From positions 7,192,001 through 7,256,000 of the forward strand of contig CAUJLY010000002.1 in the NCBI GenBank assembly GCA_963281155.1: DNA of 64,000 bases, written 5' to 3'. Position 1 is the first letter of the stretch. Every line of letters starts with the position of its first letter. Source of the DNA: Rhabditophanes sp. KR3021. Taxonomy: Eukaryota > Nematoda > Chromadorea > Rhabditida > Alloionematidae. Below are positions 47,301 through 60,194 of this stretch, piece by piece. The notes under the pieces are model-generated. The model was not told where the DNA came from and made no database searches. It worked only from the letters and a program-made list of their open reading frames with translations. The position numbers and the translations under genes are program-made.

Positions 47301-50300
47301 CTACTTTTCTCACAAATTTCTTTTTTTGACAAAATATTAGATTGCGTCAAATTTTTTACCCCACACTACGTTTTTGTGGTGAAGCAACTTTGCACATACA
47401 TCTACATACTACAATTCTTGAGACCTACATAAAAAGGCAAAGAGATGGGGTTGTGATGATGTCTGGATAAAAGTCTCGAGCTCGACGCCTAACATTTTTT
47501 CTTACGGGTAATACTCGAGTGCATAATTTTAAGGACATAGTATGTGTACATGCATTATTTTTGTTTCCTTTTCTTTACATACTTATTTATTCTGCCTAAA
47601 TTTTTTGCTCTTTATATGGATATGCGTGTGTGAGTTTGAATAAAGAACACTCAAACCTTTGCTTGTCTTTATTATTACCTTATCTAATAAATAATAACCA
47701 ACAACCTTTCTAACTATTATTCTGCTTCTACAGCTTTGTTAATTTATTTTGCACAAACATTTATTTTATTTTTTGGTTGTCATAAATACTATTGTTTAGT
47801 ATTTTATATTGGTAATAAAAATTATCTTGGACACCTTTTCGATTGTGTAAGATAATATCCAATTGGCTGTCAATATGACATCACATAACCATAAATGTGT
47901 GTATTTATGGATAGTATAGATGTTTCACAACTACATACTTCAAAATCTTCAACTACACCCTAATCCATTTGTCTATGTATGTATTCATATCATTTACCAC
48001 ACTCTCATAAAAAACAATGCAACCATCTGGTGGTAACAATTAAAAACTTAACTGCATTTTAATGTTTTCAAATTCTTCCTCCTTTAAAATGAAATACATT
48101 ATACCTTAAAATGAAATAAGTATTTAATTATTTAAATTATTCCACACAACCTCAATTACAACAACAAAAAACATTCCCCTCTCTTTGTCTAAAATGCATT
48201 TTTTGAGATACTTTAATTTTGCAAAAGCTATTAAATAAAATAGCTTTGATTAATGGAGTAGCCCTAATGAAGTGTTGTATGTAGTTGTGTGAATTGTATG
48301 AAATTTATCTCAAAAAAATTTGTTACTAATCTATCACTCAAAATGTGCTCTATTAAACATTTATCCCCGAAACATAATACTTTCCACTTCAACACAATAT
48401 TATACATCATTTTTGTGGCATCGAATTTATTTGAAGAAATGTAATTTTAATTAGGCACAATAATATCAAAAAACCAGCTATTCTGGAAACTATTTTAAAA
48501 CTTTGACATTCTCAAGAAGTTGTTAATTAGAAAAAATGTGTATGTATGACAACAACAACAATATTTCTTTCTCCCTAATATTTAGAATACTCTTATTTTG
48601 ATCTGAGAGATAACAAATTTGTGCCACAAATCATACACCATTTAAGCAAGATAAAAATTAAGCTCTTCAGAGACAAGTACATATATCTACATTTTACATA
48701 ACTATTATAAATATATATGCCTCTTTTCAGTACATAAAGAGCCACATTTTTTCTTCTGATTATCGGAATTACCATCTTCTTTCAAAATTATGTATATATA
48801 ATACTCTTGTATATACTATAGGCATATATTTATTTATTAGTATATCTCTATTTAGCAATATTTTGGGAAGCTCTAAAAATGCCCCTAAACTGTATCATTA
48901 TTTTTGTCTAAATTTGAACTAACAAAGGCTTAAAGGCATTCTTATACACACCAATATATATGAGAATACATTTTTGTGAAAAAGTACTTGGCCCAACAAC
49001 AAGATGTCATTCAAAATGTTGAGTGTTTATAATTTAGTTTCATTTTTTAGAATCCTAAACTGTTTATGATACATTATTTACTACATAAAAGATATACATT
49101 TGTAAATATAGTATGTGTCTTGTGGCAGTAATGGTTCTTTTATTTGTTTTTCAATGGCGCCCCATATTACTTCAAAAGTGGCGTTTAAAAAATAGAAAAA
49201 GACACATTTTGAAGGCATCTTAATTCCCATGGTATGCGCAATCGGAGACTTGATTGATTACAGTATCAATTATACTGCAAATTTACCACAAATCCACTCT
49301 CCACTTATCAACAAAACAACAATAACTTCTGCCTCTTGGTGAAATAGAAAGTAAATCAAAGTCTGGCAATCTTAAAGTCATTGTACTTCAATGAAGACAA
49401 ACACACGGGACTTTATTCCTTAACAACATCTCCAATCATCCTTTTCTCTCCCTTATCGGCCTCTATCTGCAAATATACTTTCTTTTATCAAAACTCGTAC
49501 TGCCAAAAGTTTCTTCCTTTTCAAACCACAAATTTATATGTGTATATGTTTTTATATTTATATATCTATATATAAAAACCTTAAGTCTTAGTATTGCAAC
49601 AAGCTTCCTTTTTAAGCTATTGTTGCTTTATATATCCTTCATCCTTTTCTTTTATCCAAACTTCCTTTTCTTAACATTTGAAGACTTTTTTTGTTCTCAC
49701 TCATTCCTTCAAAACAACTTCATCTTTCCTGGATGGAGATAAGTCTCCCCATACTTATGGGTATTGCTATTCAAATTACCTATCCACAAAAAAGACTCGA
49801 AGGGCCCAAAAATGGCATCTGATACACTCACCCATCCTCATATTATTGTTGTCCATTTTTTTGCCATACCCAAAGCATTGCCTCTCACACACATACTACA
49901 CACATCTCCTATTAAATAAACTATATAAACATAAAATAAATTAAACTACTAAATAGAGGGTAATTTGTGTGATAAGCCATACTTTGTCAAAAGCTAATTT
50001 ATAATTAATAATCGTAAATGACCCATTAACTTTAAGTTCATTTGGGACTGTTATTTTTAATAGATATTTATGGCAACTTCATCAATCATATTTTGTAATG
50101 TATCATTTATTGCATTACCACTTTTTTGGATACTTTTTTGTGGAAAGTACATGTACACCATTTTGGAGAAGGAGATGCTAAAAAGTGGGATAAATTGTTG
50201 GATATAAAGTCTTATAAATGTTGGATAAATTGAAGATAAAAAAGTAAGGAGTATAATGAGATAGTTGTTAAAAAACATTATTTGTCAGAATTCAAGTAGT

Positions 50301-52750
50301 AAGTATGTTAAATATTGTTGTTGGCTCCTCTTGAAGATAGTTGATGGTGGTAACTAACAAACAATCATTTTTATCTTTAACTTGGTCCTTCATTATTATT
50401 CATCACTCACTTATCAAATTACCTTCTCCCACCATTAAACACACCATAACTACCACACACTTTCCTTCTCCAGAATTCAAGCCACTTTCAAGAAGCCTTC
50501 TTTATATTCAATATCATAACTAATATGCATGTACTTTATAGTCAAAATTTTCCCAAATTTACCAACTTAACTTCTCCAACAAACTTTTAATCTATTTTTA
50601 TTGGTGGTGGCAAGGATGACAAAATTTATATAGTCTGGCTTCGTGAGAATTATTAAAATATATTATTATTATATTTTTTGTTAGTTAGACATATTATTTT
50701 CTTATTACAAGAGACGTTTTTTATATAGCTCAAATTGGCACGTATATTTATATCCATGTCTCCAATAAGAGAAGTGAGTGTTTATAAATAAATGTAGTAT
50801 GTCCATATTTTAATAATATATCATATACTTCCATTTTAATTACATATACCAAGCAAATATATTTTAAGTAAAGCTATTTTAACCAATATTGCTCTCATAT
50901 CCGGCTATTATTAAACTTTGATTTACACAAAACTATTTTTACATGCCCTCCATTCGGGGAGCCTATATTCATATCCACACGTCACTATTATCTTTCCATT
51001 TTTAATCCACACAACATATCCTCAAAACTACATCATCATAATTTGTTCTTTTAGTATGGACCATTTTTTAACTCTCTCCCTATATTCTTTCTTTAATACA
51101 TTTAATATTGGAACAAATAATAAACATTTTGAAAGCATTTATTTTTTGCTTTCCACAAAAGACTCTCACCAAAAGCATAATATATAGTTCCATAACCATA
51201 TCTATACATATACACGTTCATATAAGTATATATATTATAATTTCAGTTCACTTTTTTGTCCTCAACAACGTTACTTTAATGAGAGCCAGGCATACACAAC
51301 AAAAAATATGCCTTTTTGGTGAAAAAGTACGGGTCATATGTATTATGTGGGGCATTAGATGTACTTGAATGTTTGTGTTTAATTCATCACCATCTATAAT
51401 ACCCAAAATGCCACCACCACACCATCGTATCTACCAATTAGTTTATTGCTCCTTAAATTGTCCACAAATTGATAAAAAAATTTGTTAACGGCATTTAAAT
51501 TGCGGGTGTCAATTTAATTTTTGGGTGTTAGTTAAAAATTAAATGGTTCAATGAATAAAGGGTATGAGAGTGGATGGTATTGGGAAATTACGGGTTTTAG
51601 TTAAAGCTAGAAGCAAATTGGAGATTTTTGTGGTTCAATCATGGAGGTCAAATATGCAAAATGTACTATAAATATGTATAATATGTATAATATGTATAAT
51701 ATGTATAATATGAATTACTGTATTTTTACCAAGATTCACAAATTTTCTCTATTATTAAGCATCATCAAATATTCACCACCCAAGAATTTGCCTGCTTCTG
51801 ATTATTATTTGCATTCTTGTTCTTATTTTTATGAAGAAAAAATACATCCTCAATGATAATGCCATCTATTATTTAATTAAATCTAACCACAAAATATATT
51901 AACCAACCTATTTTTATAGTCTCGCCGCCTTTCTAAACTAAAACAAGAACATAATATTTTTTATATTTTAATAAGCTATAAAAACAATATATACACATAT
52001 ATTTTCTTCATATCTACTACCAAGTCTATTGAATTATTTTTTCTGTTAACTACATTTAACAGTAAGTATTTATGAATAGAAAAAATATATATTAAATTAT
52101 TATTATTAAAAGTTGAATTTATTTTTTGTTTTCAAGCAAAAGAAGTGGCAAAAGAGCTCTAAACAATTGAAGTTTGATGAAAAGACAGATGAGGGTATGA
52201 GTAGATCAAGAAATATAAGGTAATTTTTGCTAACTTTTTCGAACAAAAAGAATAACATTTAAATTGAAAACAAGTAATCTATCATCATTTTTAGATATTA
52301 CCGATTCAATAATTAATCCTATTATTTTGCAGTCATCCTTAACTATACAACATTAACATCAATCTCAAACTTCTACTACTCTAGTACTACATCGTTCTTT
52401 TCCCTTTATCTACTAATATATATTGTCGCTTAAATATATAAATGCACAAAGAAATATTTTCAATTTCCTCTATCAATCACAACCCAATAAATATAACTTT
52501 CAATTTTAGTAGGGCCCTCTTAACAAGAGATTAATGAATAAAGAATTGTGAAGGCGCATTGCAAAGCCATTTCAACACATTAAATAACACGGGAAATATA
52601 TATTTTAAATATATAAAATATACATTAAATTATCAATATATCTTAATGTATACAACACAAACAAAAAACCTTGATATTAATAACAATAGTCTATATATTG
52701 TCCAGACGACTCAAGACGAACGCTTATCTCAAAGACAGAAGGCAAAAGGC
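44350..52750. other. Gene desert of about 8.4 kb
   Basis: Very AT-rich, stops in all frames, no exon pair, RNA gene or transposon recognised. From about 48 to 52.5 kb the plus strand is enriched in pyrimidine tracts and CA-rich stretches. One minus-strand frame (46724-46963) has a slightly coding-like C-terminal part but no ATG in good context. The position upstream of the GPR158-like receptor gene suggests long-range regulatory sequence. Confidence 0.5.
51673..51712. repeat. Microsatellite-like (ATGTATAAT)n
   Basis: The 9-nt unit ATGTATAAT occurs four times in perfect tandem, with a partial fifth copy. Non-coding. Confidence 0.9.
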
Positions 52751-55700
52751 ATGAAAGTTACCACCAATATTAGTCTATATTCAATTAAATCAAATCATAC
52801 TATTATTAGTGTTTCAGTCATTCTGTTGCTATTTTTTATTTCACCTCTTTTTTGTAATGAAGAAAGTGTGGTGAACGATATCAGGTTTACTACTGTTTCG
52901 GAAAGGAAAGACAACACCTTCAAACGGTCTGCCAATGCATTTATTTTAAATAGTAAAGCTAGTGTGTCTCCTGAAAATCAATTTCATGCATTACTTACTA
53001 ACAATGAAGAACCCTCAAATCAAGTAAAAACTCCCAACTCATTAGATGCTATTTTAAAAGAATTAGAAAATCGCACAGGGTGTGATCGTACAATATCGGG
53101 AAGTGTTCTTTCAAAAATTATCAACGAATCTTTAACGGGCGACTTGCGAGACAAAATATTATGGATATCAAAGACAGTTGCTACTCATCCACACCTTTAT
53201 TCAAAGGATGTTCCTCTTAGTGCTAATATCTTTAACAAGTCTATTTTCAATCATTATCCAGAAACTCCTTTCGGAGCCATCCACAATAGGCCTGGGAAAA
53301 AAGTAGTTCCTACATTTGGACTTCACCTAAAATGTGATACAGACCCGGAATGGACGGCCGTTGTTGTCTATCCAACCTCTGACCCCCACAAATATTTACA
53401 CGCTACATTGCCATTAAAAAAACTGGATGCATGTAACTTGGCGAATTGCAAATCCAGTAAGGTAATATTTCCATTTACTCTAAAACAAAACATCCCCTAA
53501 AACAATTTCACTAAAAACCAAAACCACCCCTTACTTCCATCTAAATTTTAATCAACTTTAAATTAAACTTTACCCTAATTAAATTTTTTTCTCCCCCTTA
53601 CATTCAGAGGAGTTAATTGTTTTGCCAATCAACTTATCACACACACTATTTATCCAGTCTTTGAAGCGCATGCAAGTCAAAATATATGTATAGATATGTA
53701 TCCTTTATTAAGGCACAAATATGTATATTTATTTCCCTTAAGCCCATATATATTTATTAAATTTGACATCCAGTAAATTTGCTTTTTATCAAATTTATAC
53801 ACACCGCAAAAATGACTTTATCACACATAACAAAAAAATAAACTACATATGAATATTAGTTAGGTTTTTACCATAATAAACAACCACCTTCTAAAATAAG
53901 ATAAACCTACTGAATAAAAAGATAAAAGTTGTGCAGACTTTTTGTTATGCCATCAAACCTACAAATTACTCTCTCTCCTCTTCAATCTTCGGTTTTCCTA
54001 TACAATTTTGATATATATAAATTATACTTAACATTATCATACTCATGTCATCTATTGATAAGATGCCCTTTTTACTACTAAAAAGGAAATTCTTTCTCCT
54101 TATACTCCTTTTTTTGTATACCCATACTTATTACACATATGGTTCTCATTCCGCACCATTACATATAATACATACCAATACTCACTATTTGAAATATAAA
54201 TATTTGCTCACAAAATAAAAGTGAAACACTCTTTACTTTTTTTGGCCTTCATTTTGTATTAGTACTTGAATATTGTTGGGAGAGATTCCCTTAGTCGTGC
54301 CAAAAACAGCTGCACCCAAGATGGCATCATTCTACTTGGTTTCAACTTTTACTTTGTTGTCCTTCATTAACTAAAAAAGAAAAAGAATGTGTTTCCAAAG
54401 AAGTGAAAAAATAATATGATGGGACCCAAAAAAATAAGAACATCATAATTATATTTAATTAGATACTATTTTAATAAATGTAAGGCACTCTTCAACCTAT
54501 AACATCCTAATTAAGTCAAAAGCAAGACAAGGCCCAATGACGACACCCCCAAAAACTATAATTAGTGATTGGCAAAAATAACAAAAAGAATCATATCACA
54601 TATTTTTCTAATTCACTCCACATCATAACATTTATTTGTTGTCCTCCCTAGCACTCATCTACCACCAACTTCATACATTTCTTCATTTTTGTTTGCCTTC
54701 ACTCACAATACGTATATTCATTTAGTATATAAATAGATAGATATTCACTTTTCTTTAACTACATGTATCTTAATTTAAAAAAGAAAATATCATCATCTTC
54801 TTTTTCTTAATTCAATAGGAGAGTATTTTTTGTTTTCATATTTAATTTACTTTTATGACGGACCTATTAAAAATATAGTGGTGCATTTATTCCAGATATA
54901 GTAAAGGTTCCCTTAAAGTGCATAACCTAACAAAAGGACTTTTTTTATTAACAGATATATAAATAATAGATTGCAACACATTCAAAAGCGAGACAAAAAA
55001 TAGTATATCCATCCCCACTTAAACTGACTCATTTATTTTCTATTTTAGTGTTCTTTCACTTCATACAACTCCTTTACCGTCTATTCAAAGCAGTGTTGTT
55101 CAACGGCCGAACAAGCCTTTTGTGTTACAGACACCAACTCATACCGCCAAATGTATTACATTTTCAACCTGTTGTGCATGGTACTTTGCCTGATCCTTAT
55201 TCCTGTAGTTCTGCTAGAAAGACGTCGCCAACGTCACGAAGCACGAGGATGGGCTTTGATGGAACTGTTTTTGGTTGGTGCTATTGTACTTTATTCGATT
55301 GTGGTGTTGGATAAGATTAATATACTTCAGAATAGTTGTGCGTATGCTATTTGGTTGAGACAGATTGGCTTTTCTACTTTTTATGGAGCTATTGTCTTGA
55401 AGATTTATAGGTATTTTTTTCATTTTTTTTACATGCATTTTAATTGACTTCATTTTTTAGAAACTTACAAGAGTACCGGGTCCGCAAAGCTCACCACGTC
55501 TTTGTAAAAGAAAAAGATTTGATGAAATATATGGCAGCTCTTTTGATCCTGACCATCACGGGCCTCTTAGCTTGGTCTTTTGGTTCGTGGTCAGATGGGA
55601 CGTTGTGGGATGCTATATGGCCTCAATGCCACATTCAGTCCTGGACACTGGTTTGGCATATTTATGAGTTGATTTTCCTAACTTATGCCATGCGTCTTTG

Positions 55701-56883
55701 TTACAAGGCTCGCAATTCGAGTTGGATGGAAAGGTGGCAGTTTACGATAGCTATTTGTTTGGAAGCTATTGTTACGTTGTCTGCTAATACTTATAGGTAC
55801 TTTTATGGCGAGTTTGCCGATGCAGGAACCTTGACTTTGATTACTTTTGCCCAATTACAGGTAAACTAAACGCATTTGTTGGGGGTACTTAGAGATAAAG
55901 AAGGCAACTAAAAATCAGTAAAAATATTATACTGAAGGGCCAGTTTTTTGTTAATCTAAAGTTGGCCCGGCATTTTGACATTGCCAGGTGAAAGTTTGTA
56001 CAATTGGTTGGCAGTGCATTTGGCATTGTTAACATGATTGGCGATGTACTCAAGATTCTCTCCCGATTCTTTGGTAGATACTTTCGCCTTGTCAACAATA
56101 GTTTTTAGGTTAGAATTATCTCGCTTCTTGGTGACGTTGATTTTTTTGATGAAAAGAAGACATCTGTTATTAATAAGAGATAAAATGCAAATTAGAATGT
56201 TTTTGTTGAAGAATGACCACTTAAGCTAGACTCCTAAATCCGAAACACAATAGGAAAGAAAGACAAAATATAGAGGACTCGTTACATTTTTTGCCACTCT
56301 ATCAATATAATAAGCACTAAAAATAAACAAAATTGAGACTTTGAATTAAAGTGACCCAACAATTTTAAATACTCTACGCACTTTACAGGGAACAGTTACT
56401 ATCAATATACTGATTATAATGGCTCCAAAGTTTTACATGGTCACCTCCGAAACGAACAGAAGGACCTTGACGATGGCTGGAAGTAGTGGGCGAGCTCATC
56501 CTAGTCTAGCCAAATTACGAGACAATTTAATCAACGGAACGATAGACTTCGCCGAAGTTCCGATTGTGGACATGAATCCGGAAGATATTCGAGCCGAACT
56601 GAAGCGTGTCTACACTCAATTGCGGATGTACAAGTTAAAAAACATCTACCAAGACAATCCTCACATCTCCAAAAGAAAAGGAGGCAAGAAGAGCACAGAC
56701 AAAGTAAGCAAGATCCGTCGAATTTCCCTCCCTCAATCCACTTCTTCACCCAAAAGCATCAAAAAAGTGGATGAAGAAGATGAAGAAAAAAGCGACCATA
56801 CAGTAGAATCAGCAGCCCACAATGTGTACCTAAGTTCTGCAAAAAGAATGAATTTCGATGGGGATGAAAGTGTGCGGGTATAA
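52751..56883 (+). CDS. Class C orphan GPCR, GPR158/GPR179-like
   Basis: Exons 52751-53461, 55049-55410, 55461-55860 and 56389-56883 join in phase to 655 residues. Signal peptide/anchor (SVILLLFFISPLFC) is followed by an ectodomain of about 210 residues, then a Cys-rich linker across the first junction (ACNLANCKSSK, CSFTSYNSF, KQCCSTAEQAFC). Seven transmembrane helices follow. The class C TM3 pattern WLRQIGFSTFYGAIVLKIYR and TM7 TVTINILIIMAPKFY are diagnostic. The tail ELKRVYTQLRMYKLKNIYQ then NPHISKRKGGKK resembles the helix after TM7 in GPR158/GPR179, which binds RGS7-Gbeta5 in vertebrates. Likely a neuronal metabotropic receptor. The ATG at 52751 was chosen for the signal peptide; the frame is open further upstream. 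Confidence 0.8.
55956..56163 (-). CDS. Small protein nested antisense in a receptor intron, frame broken at A7
   Basis: In the 528-nt third intron of the receptor gene the minus strand carries a coding-like stretch. An ATG at 56163, right behind an AACAG acceptor, reads MSSFHQK to a run of seven A. One frame over, the sequence continues INVTKKRDNSNLKTIVDKAK, VSTKESGENLEYIANHVNNA and ends KLSPGNVKMPGQL with TAG at 55956. Removing one A gives a single protein of 68 residues. Charge and codon pattern are clearly coding. The family is not recognised. Confidence 0.5.
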
Positions 56884-57451
56884 ATAAGTATAAAAATTAC
56901 AACTTCACCCACATCCAACCAACAAACCATATCTCCACCCTCCTTCCAAATCATCAAAACAAAAACCTTTCAGTTATATTAATTTATATTATAAAAAAAT
57001 TGACAAAATTGATATGTTTCTTTAATTGGAAATGATTGTAAATTAGTTTGTCATTTAATTGGAAATTGATTTCACTTATCTGTTTTTATATAATAAGTTG
57101 AAGAGAGATGGTGAGCCTTCTTTTGACTTTTTAATTTAATAAAAAATTTCTTTTTATCGCCTTTTTTGAATACCTTTTTGATGGGCATGTGAGAAAGTAA
57201 GATGTAGTTCCGTAACTTTGGTGTATAATATACTTTCCATACTTTTTTAAAATCAAATTTAAAAATCAGGAAATTATTCATTTTTGGTGAACAATAATGA
57301 ACCACTATAGGTAAATGATAAAGATGACAAAGTTGTTAAAAAAATAAATAAACAAAAAGGTCTTTTAGATAAATTTTATCTTGAACAATGAAACAAAATT
57401 TGTTAACAGTTTATTCAAACCAACCACAATAACAACTTAATAAAAACAAAT
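56884..57451. other. Convergent 3' regions
   Basis: Between the receptor and eS26. A minus frame at 57072-57305 is Lys/Phe-rich by composition and not supported as a gene. Confidence 0.4.
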
Positions 57452-57854
57452 TTATCTGGTAGCAGCTGGGGCTCCTGGCTTAGCGAAAGGAGTACGTTGT
57501 CCGAATCTTGGTGGTGGGGCACGGTCACGACGAGCTTCGCGAGAACGATTTCTAACTACCTTAGAGTGGATGGCGCAAGAGACGCAGTAATGGAGCTTGT
57601 GGTAAAGCTTTGGAAGGGCATATTCTGGAAAGTAAACACATTACACCACAATCATTTAAACAATTAAACGTACGGTCGTAGACTGAGGCATCGGTGATAT
57701 CTCTGATGGCAGCGGCTTCAACAATATTTCTGACGACGTACTTCTTGATAGCTTTGTCCTTTGGGCAACATCTTCCGCAGTTTGTGCAACGAACAAACTT
57801 GACGTGTCCACGTCCTTTCTTGTTTCTTCCGTGATTACGTCTCTTAGTGGTCAT
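57452..57854 (-). CDS. RPS26: Small ribosomal subunit protein eS26
   Basis: Exons 57674-57854 and 57452-57624 (minus) encode 117 residues. Zinc-binding cysteines are present in [19 protein letters not shown] and [20 protein letters not shown]. The C-terminus is Pro/Arg-rich ([18 protein letters not shown]) as in the family. The protein lies at the mRNA exit channel of the 40S subunit. A TTTATAG acceptor is about 10 nt before the ATG. Confidence 0.97.
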
Positions 57855-58691
57855 ATCTGTGAACCTATAAACCTAACCACATTAATATCATCAATATACA
57901 GGCATATTTAGTAAACATTCAAAAACGACCAAAAAGCTTAATCAAAAAAGTTTAAATTTAGGTTAAAAAGTGACAATTTGGACGTCCAAATTAAAAAACA
58001 CATTCTAAATAATATTTACAATTATAAATAAGTTTCGTTGATCATCCAAAATCCGGGAAGAGGTACAAAAACATATTAAATTGCCTTAAAAATTTAAAAG
58101 TATTCAAGTAAAAGGATATATCTCGAAGCGAATGGGATCTTTGTTAACAGAGGCCTTAGTGTTGAAAGTGGTTGGAAAAACGATTCTTCAGTAGTGCCTG
58201 CACATCATACGCCCAACTTTTCTCGAGCCACACAAAAAAGTTTCCCTTCCTCGTATATACATTTAACAATACACCAAACCCATTTAATAACACACATAAC
58301 ATCAAATATTAAATACAAATAAACGCCAATACAAAAAAGTTTTTTAATAACAACAATGTAGTCCTAAGAAGTAGATGTGTATTGGCTTAATCACTTTAAC
58401 GAAACTCTCTAATAATACAGTCGATAATTGCCATGGCAACTCAACAACAAAAACTTCTTCTTATGGCCCTCATCAAAAATAGTATTTTACATCCTTTATA
58501 CACACACACATAACAAACGAAGCTTCGAACGATAATACTATATACCACAAATACACTTCTATGTTGTTTTGGCTCTACTTACTAGTGACATTTAAAAGTG
58601 AAATCTACATAGAGACGATTCTTGGAAGATTGCCATTTTGATAGGACACCCCCCCTCCACACATACACACACCAACAAAAGAACACAAACA
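57855..58691. other. Intergenic with a possible small minus-strand exon
   Basis: Mostly AT-rich. At 58104-58187 the minus strand reads RIVFPTTFNTKASVNKDPIR and FEIYPFT before TGA, behind a weak acceptor (CTGAAG); this looks like the last exon of a small protein, but no upstream exon was found. The same bases are also open on the plus strand for about 60 codons (YLEANGIFVNRGLSVESGW), so the strand is not settled. Confidence 0.3.
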
Positions 58692-59170
58692 ATGTCTACG
58701 ATGAATTTTATTCCTAGTGTCTTCTTGGCAATTACGGCACATGCATGCATGATGGTAACATTAATTTATAATAAGGTATGTGATATTCTAATTGGATATC
58801 TGCTAGACACTCTGAATTAATAGAAAATCAAATTTAGGACACCTTCATCCAAAACTCAATCCCACAATCTGAAGCAACAAATGCGGAATTATACGGAGCT
58901 CTCAGTGTTTCCTTTTCAATCAATGTTGGCTTGTCAATAACATTTCTCCTGCTAGAACTAATACTACTATTCAGGACAGTATACTCCTTTTTTGTTAACA
59001 TTTTTTTGCTTATTTCTCATACTATTTCCACGGCTATTTTGGTCAAATTTACCTTTGATCAACATCCTATTTATCATTTTTGGATACTTTTTATCTTTTC
59101 TTCAATGCCCACTTTCTTGACTTTGCTTGCCCAATTTGCGAAGGAGATTTCCTTTAAAACAGTTTGTTGA
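58692..59170 (+). CDS. TMEM107: Transmembrane protein 107 (ciliary transition zone)
   Basis: Exons 58692-58775 and 58838-59170 encode 138 residues; human TMEM107 has 140. The sequence follows the family along its length. FIPSVFLAITAHACMMVTLI aligns with the first membrane helix and its F-L-x-x-x-A-H. Three further helices follow: ALSVSFSINVGLSITFLLLE, a third with SHTISTAILVKFTF, and a fourth with YHFWILFIFSSMPTFLTLL. TMEM107 is a tetraspan component of the MKS module that builds the transition zone of sensory cilia. Its presence implies ciliated neurons and a conserved MKS complex. Confidence 0.87.
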
Positions 59171-59460
59171 ATTATTAATAAATAAACTTCTTTAAAAATA
59201 ACTCTCAAACTATGTAAATTTCTCTCACCAGTATGTCCTAAATTAACTAAACTTCTTTCAAGAATATGTATTTGTTCAAGCAAGCAAACTTCTTTTGAAA
59301 GTAATTGTTAAATTAAGGAAACTTGTTTAAGAGCATTTGAGAAGTTTGTTTTTTCATTTTTATTAATGCAAGAAAAGGAAAACAAGGAAAATAATGTCAC
59401 ATAAGAGGGTATGAATAAATATTATTACATATGAAGACAAGGCAAATGAAGATTATACAA
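59171..59460. other. Convergent 3' region
   Basis: Short spacer with AATAAAC at 59178 for TMEM107. A minus-strand frame at 59074-59283 is a chance overlap. Confidence 0.4.
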
Positions 59461-59880
59461 TTATTGCTGTTGTTGTGTAGGGGGTGGAATCATCATTGGC
59501 GGTGCCCTCATCTGCGCCCCCATCCCAGGATAACCGACTGGAGGAGGAATCATAGTAGGTTGGGGCATCATGCCTCTTGGGGGAAATCCGGGAATCATAG
59601 TACCTGGGGGCATCTGTGGCCTAAGCTGCGGAATCATTCCTTGTAAGTGTGTCATACCCATTTGTGGAAAGGGAGCTGCTCCGATGACTGCCGCTGCAGG
59701 TCGCTGTTTGTAGGCTTTTGTTGTGGCATCGACGAATTTTTGAGCTTGCGTTTCGATGAACAGTTGGTAGAAGTTGCGGACGTTTTCTTTGTGCTTTCTT
59801 CCGCCATTGTGTGTTTTGCGGACGGAGGGAGAGTCGTGGGTCAGGTAGGCATCGCAATAATCGCAGTAATATTTAGGCAT
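59461..59880 (-). CDS. SNRPC: U1 small nuclear ribonucleoprotein C
   Basis: A single exon of 139 residues. The U1C zinc finger is complete: [20 protein letters not shown] followed by [16 protein letters not shown], giving C-x2-C-x12-H-x5-H. The rest is the usual Pro/Met/Gly-rich low-complexity tail ([16 protein letters not shown]), ending in a glutamine run. U1-C stabilises U1 snRNP pairing with the 5' splice site. A TATATAG acceptor is 10 nt before the ATG. Confidence 0.95.
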   Translation of the reverse strand: MPKYYCDYCDAYLTHDSPSVRKTHNGGRKHKENVRNFYQLFIETQAQKFVDATTKAYKQRPAAAVIGAAPFPQMGMTHLQGMIPQLRPQMPPGTMIPGFPPRGMMPQPTMIPPPVGYPGMGAQMRAPPMMIPPPTQQQQ

Positions 59881-60194
59881 CGTGAAAAGTCTATATAAAG
59901 TGGTGTGTGTCTAAATGATGCTTTATATATTAAAGAGATGTCTTCTTTCCAATGTTAGTCTGCTTGGGAACGTGACGGAAGTGCCATCAACTCAATTACA
60001 TTCAAAAATGATATAAAAAAGAAAGGAGGGAATAATCAATGATTTTGTTTATTTAATATAATTCATACAACTGAGATTAAAATATAGCAAGCAAAACAAA
60101 CAAAGCATATTAAAATTGATTATAAATAATTTTAATTGAAACAGAAAGTTGAAGACTCTTTGAAAGAAGGTCATTTTTTCACGGTTCCACTTAA

